A DNA stretch of 55,774 nucleotides from Deltaproteobacteria bacterium. GTDB lineage: Bacteria; Desulfobacterota; Binatia; Binatales; Binataceae. Numbering within the stretch: position 1 is the first letter of the stretch; every line of letters begins with the position of its first letter. Shown here piece by piece: positions 53,271 to 55,774 of this stretch. The translations under genes and the position numbers were made by a program. The notes below the pieces were generated by a model that saw nothing but the letters and a program-made list of their open reading frames with translations, was not told the origin of the DNA and did not search any database. Location of the stretch: contig JAKAVC010000109.1 in the NCBI GenBank assembly GCA_021817345.1, forward strand, positions 1 to 55,774, read 5' to 3'.

Positions 53271-54434
53271 ATGAAAGTGTCTTTGTTTTATCTGCCGACG
53301 ATCGGCAGCAGGAGCGAGATAGAGCGCGGCAGGGTGGGGCTCAGGGGAGAGATATACGACAGGATGCTCGCGGAGTTGTCCGAGGAGGCGAAGCTTGCCG
53401 ACCATCTCGGATACGACTCGATGAGCTTCACGGAGCATCACTTCCACGTCGAAGGCTTCGAGATGTCGAACAATCCGGTGCTGCTTGATTTGTTCGTCGG
53501 GATGCAGACCAGGCGGCTTCGCGTTGGCCAACTCGGAATCGTGCTTCCCTCGCACAATCCGATTCGCGTGGCGGAAGACATCGCGATGCTCGATCACATG
53601 ACCGGGGGACGCGCCAACGCGGGATTTGCGCGCGGCTATCAGCGCCGATGGGTCGATATCATGGCGCAGCAGACGCACGGCATCCACGGGGCGCAGCCCC
53701 ATCAGCACGACGAAATCGACGCGGCGAACCGCGAAGCGTTCGAGGAATGCTTCCAGATTATCAAGCGATGCTGGAGCGAGGATTTCCTCTCGTTCCAGGG
53801 CAAGTACTGGCGCATCCCGCCCGGCGATACGCCCTGGCATATCGAGGCGACCGAGAAATGGGGCGGCGGCGTCGAGAACGGGATCGTCAAGGCCGTCTCC
53901 GTGGTGCCGAAGCCCGTGCAGAAGCCGCATCCGCCCCTGTTTCAGCCGTTCGCCTCGTCGGAGCGCAGCATCAGATGGTGCGCGCAGGAGGGCGTCACCG
54001 CGATCCTGCCGCCGCTCCATCCCAAGCTCGAGCATCACCTGTGCGAGATCTACGCGGAAGTGTCGGGCAAGCCGCTCGGCGAAGGGATGGGAGTGCTGCG
54101 CGATCTCGTGATCGCGGATACCGACGAGGAAGCGTATCGGCTCTGGCATGACAGCGGTTATTTCTGCGGCCAGCAATGGTTCGCGCCGTTCGGGTTCTCG
54201 CGCGGGCTCACCGACGAGGAGACCGGCAAGGAGGCGGACCTGTTCAACGAGGGACTCGCGCTGGTCGGCTCGGTCGATACCGTGACGCGCCAACTCGAAT
54301 ACATGACGAAGCGGCTTCCCGTCCGATGGATTTTCGCGTGGATGTACAATGGGCTGCTCGCGCACAACCATCTGATGAAGAGCATGGAGCTGTTCTGGAC
54401 CAAGGTTCTGCCGCGCGTCGCGGATATCGGATAA
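53271..54434 (+). CDS. LLM class flavin-dependent oxidoreductase (second copy type)
   Basis: This 387-residue luciferase-like oxidoreductase is of another subgroup than the one at 1892. It starts MKVSLFYLPTIGSRSEIERG. Family parts are KLADHLGYDSMSFTEHHFHV, NPVLLDLFVGMQTRRLRVGQ, GIVLPSHNPIRVAEDIAMLD and TGGRANAGFARGYQRRWVDI, which contain the EHH and SGGR-like patterns of alkanal monooxygenase-type enzymes. WHIEATEKWGGGVENG and SVDTVTRQLEYMTKRLPVRW close it. The cofactor may be FMN or F420 and the substrate is not known. The ATG at 53238 is another start with no ribosome site. It precedes an SDR gene by 49 bases, so the two may form a catabolic unit. Confidence 0.9.
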   Translation: MKVSLFYLPTIGSRSEIERGRVGLRGEIYDRMLAELSEEAKLADHLGYDSMSFTEHHFHVEGFEMSNNPVLLDLFVGMQTRRLRVGQLGIVLPSHNPIRVAEDIAMLDHMTGGRANAGFARGYQRRWVDIMAQQTHGIHGAQPHQHDEIDAANREAFEECFQIIKRCWSEDFLSFQGKYWRIPPGDTPWHIEATEKWGGGVENGIVKAVSVVPKPVQKPHPPLFQPFASSERSIRWCAQEGVTAILPPLHPKLEHHLCEIYAEVSGKPLGEGMGVLRDLVIADTDEEAYRLWHDSGYFCGQQWFAPFGFSRGLTDEETGKEADLFNEGLALVGSVDTVTRQLEYMTKRLPVRWIFAWMYNGLLAHNHLMKSMELFWTKVLPRVADIG

Positions 54435-54483
54435 CCGACGGCGCGGTCTGAGCGTTCGTGAATGATTTTTCGGAGAGGATGAA

Positions 54484-55251
54484 ATGGATCTGAAAAACGC
54501 GGTCGCGATGGTAACCGGAGGCGGATCGGGCCTCGGCGAGGCAACGGCGCGCGAGTTCGCACAGGCGGGCGCGCATGTCGTGATACTGGATCTCCCCAGG
54601 TCGCCCGGCGCGAAAGTCGCGGAATCGCTGGGCGATAAGGGACTTTTCGTCGCCGCCGACGTCGCCTCCGCCGACGACGTTCAGCAGGCCCTGGCGCAGG
54701 CGGCCGCGCGTTTCGGCACGATTCACGTGTTGGTCAACTGCGCCGGAATCGGACGAGCGGCGCGCACGGTCACCAAGGACGGACCGCATCCGTTCGATCT
54801 CTTCAACAAGGTTATCGCGGTCAACCTGTCGGGAACCTTCAACGCGATCCGGCTTGCCGCCGCGCGGATGGTGAACAACCAGCCGAACTCCGAGGGCGAA
54901 CGCGGCGTGATCGTCAACACGGCTTCCGTGGCCGCCTTCGAGGGCCAGATCGGACAGGCCGCGTACTCGGCGTCCAAGGGCGGCGTGGTTGCAATGACGC
55001 TTCCGATCGCGCGCGACCTCGCCTCACGCGGGATTCGCGTATGCACGATTGCGCCAGGCACGTTCGAGACCCCGATGCTCGCGGGACTGCGCGAGGAAAA
55101 TCGCAGGGTGCTGGAAGCGCAGATCCCGTTTCCGTCGCGGCTTGGGCGGCCGTCGGAATACGCGGCGCTTGCGCGCCATATCGTCGAGAATCCGATGCTT
55201 AACGGGGAAACGATCCGGCTCGACGGCGCGCTCAGAATGCCGCCGAAGTAG
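54484..55251 (+). CDS. Short-chain dehydrogenase, 3-hydroxyacyl-CoA (HSD10-like) type
   Basis: This 255-residue SDR is of the type II 3-hydroxyacyl-CoA dehydrogenase kind. The cofactor loop is [20 protein letters not shown]. The second strand ends with Asp ([13 protein letters not shown]), so NAD is expected. The NAG motif is [14 protein letters not shown]. The HSD10 mark [20 protein letters not shown] and [20 protein letters not shown], with catalytic Ser, precede [20 protein letters not shown] with Tyr and Lys. The end has [20 protein letters not shown] and [17 protein letters not shown], both typical of the group. GGAGAGG lies before the ATG. It lies with the LLM enzyme in a small catabolic unit. 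Confidence 0.92.
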   Translation: MDLKNAVAMVTGGGSGLGEATAREFAQAGAHVVILDLPRSPGAKVAESLGDKGLFVAADVASADDVQQALAQAAARFGTIHVLVNCAGIGRAARTVTKDGPHPFDLFNKVIAVNLSGTFNAIRLAAARMVNNQPNSEGERGVIVNTASVAAFEGQIGQAAYSASKGGVVAMTLPIARDLASRGIRVCTIAPGTFETPMLAGLREENRRVLEAQIPFPSRLGRPSEYAALARHIVENPMLNGETIRLDGALRMPPK

Positions 55252-55728
55252 GGCGCGCGGAACGTCGAACGAGTCGAACGGACCGATTCGCGCCGGCGCG
55301 AGGCGTCCGCGATGGCTGGCCGAAACAGTTCGGGTTCTCGCGGCTAGTGTGGGAAATCCGAAATGCGTTCACAAAAACGGCTGTCCATCGTTGTCCTGGA
55401 GGAAGGATTTCGCTCGGTCTTCCGTCAGACCGTAATACCCACGCCCAAGCGCGCGAGGGCCTTCGCCGCGGTCAGGATAAGGAAGAAAAGAGCCAGCCGT
55501 GATTTATTCGGCGAACTTGAGGCTCACCACACTAGTGTAGCGTCTCCTAAATAAGTGCAGCACTCGCCCTGCCGTTGAACTGACGATTGGTGCACAGATT
55601 CCGCGCTTTTCAGGCACACTTCGGCTTGTGCCTCTATAGATATTTGCGAGACCACTAGTGTAGTGTCCCGCAATTAACTTGCATAATTTCTTGCTTGCAT
55701 AATTGGCATCATTTCCGTTTAAGGAGAG
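55252..55728. other. Intergenic region with IS630-like termini
   Basis: No host gene is supported in these 477 bases. Two related termini in direct orientation occur at 55530-55560 and 55653-55685, and a hairpin (AGGCACA with TGTGCCT, about 55612-55632) lies between them. The following transposase begins at 55729. Confidence 0.5.
55530..55560 (+). repeat. Solo IS630-like terminus
   Basis: CACTAGTGTAG followed by CGTCTCCTAAATAAGTGCA is related to the terminus at 55653 and lies 123 bases before it, in the same orientation. It may be the end of a lost or miniature element. Confidence 0.45.
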
Positions 55729-55774
55729 ATGCCGATGGCGATTGGGCGACCCAAGGCGGAGCTGGTGTTGAGCG
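55653..55774 (+). mobile_element. IS630-like insertion sequence, left end (runs off the window)
   Basis: The terminus CACTAGTGTAGTGTCCCGCA, with a CTAG/TA target context usual for IS630/mariner-type elements, is followed after about 60 bases by an AAGGAGAG ribosome site and the transposase start at 55729. The element continues past the window edge. Confidence 0.6.
55729..55774 (+). CDS. IS630-family transposase, N-terminus only
   Basis: The first fifteen codons, MPMAIGRPKAELVLS, match the usual start of IS630-type transposases, whose DDE domain would lie beyond the window. AAGGAGAG stands just before the ATG. The call rests on this short motif and on the terminal-repeat-like sequence upstream. 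Confidence 0.6.
   Translation, partial: MPMAIGRPKAELVLS

Noticed and set aside
52410-54371. 653-codon minus-strand open frame opposite the second LLM gene
   Set aside because: It crosses the LLM gene, the DUF2784 gene and part of the SDR gene and shows only shadow composition.

Overview
This window is about 55.8 kb of high-GC, gene-dense bacterial chromosome. It has no rRNA, tRNA or CRISPR that I could see. The mix suggests a Gram-negative soil or subsurface bacterium with deltaproteobacterial or Candidatus Binatota-like affinities. The pointers are two LLM-class (often F420-linked) oxidoreductases, an outer-membrane beta-barrel, multiheme c-type cytochromes beside a sigma-54 activator, a KorAB ferredoxin oxidoreductase, an archaeal-type fructose-bisphosphate aldolase/phosphatase, B12-dependent ribonucleotide reductase and several acyl-CoA and SDR enzymes. 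The taxonomic placement is inference from gene content only.

Left third (1-25,300): a frame-interrupted outer-membrane protein comes first. A minus-strand run follows: a 2-oxoacid dehydrogenase complex (E1 alpha, E1 beta, and an E2 fused to an OsmC domain), then an LLM oxidoreductase and a DUF2141 protein. Next are plsC, a 3-hydroxyacyl-CoA dehydrogenase with a stand-alone RAM domain and greA, then guaD and fadD on the minus strand. A heme A assembly operon (ctaA-ctaB-DUF420) follows, then an exported methyltransferase-like protein, ligA-acyP, korA-korB with a strong terminator, and a DprE2/DprE1 pair.

Middle (25,300-41,000): a split biotin-dependent carboxylase (carboxyltransferase plus a 70-residue biotin carrier) lies around an MFS transporter. 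The carboxyltransferase gene is bracketed by two direct copies of a palindromic intergenic repeat. A kelch protein follows. The most interesting block is next: a sigma-54 enhancer-binding activator, a monoheme cytochrome c, a seven-heme membrane-anchored NapC/NirT-type cytochrome, an eleven-heme membrane-tailed cytochrome and a b-type cytochrome interrupted by one missing base. It resembles, from memory, the Geobacter BccR/CbcBA/OmcQ quinol-oxidising neighbourhood. A nitroreductase and a large secreted Asp-box propeller protein with two ASH-type domains follow.

Right (41,000-55,774): a CBS / ribosome hibernation-cold-shock fusion / CBS cluster, nrdJ, the bifunctional FBP aldolase/phosphatase, and a small conserved-looking gene behind a near-perfect -24/-12 promoter. 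Then come a universal stress protein, small orphan proteins, a 2OG-Fe(II) oxygenase, an alpha/beta hydrolase, two SDRs and a second LLM oxidoreductase. At the very edge are IS630-like termini and the first codons of an IS630-type transposase that runs out of the window.
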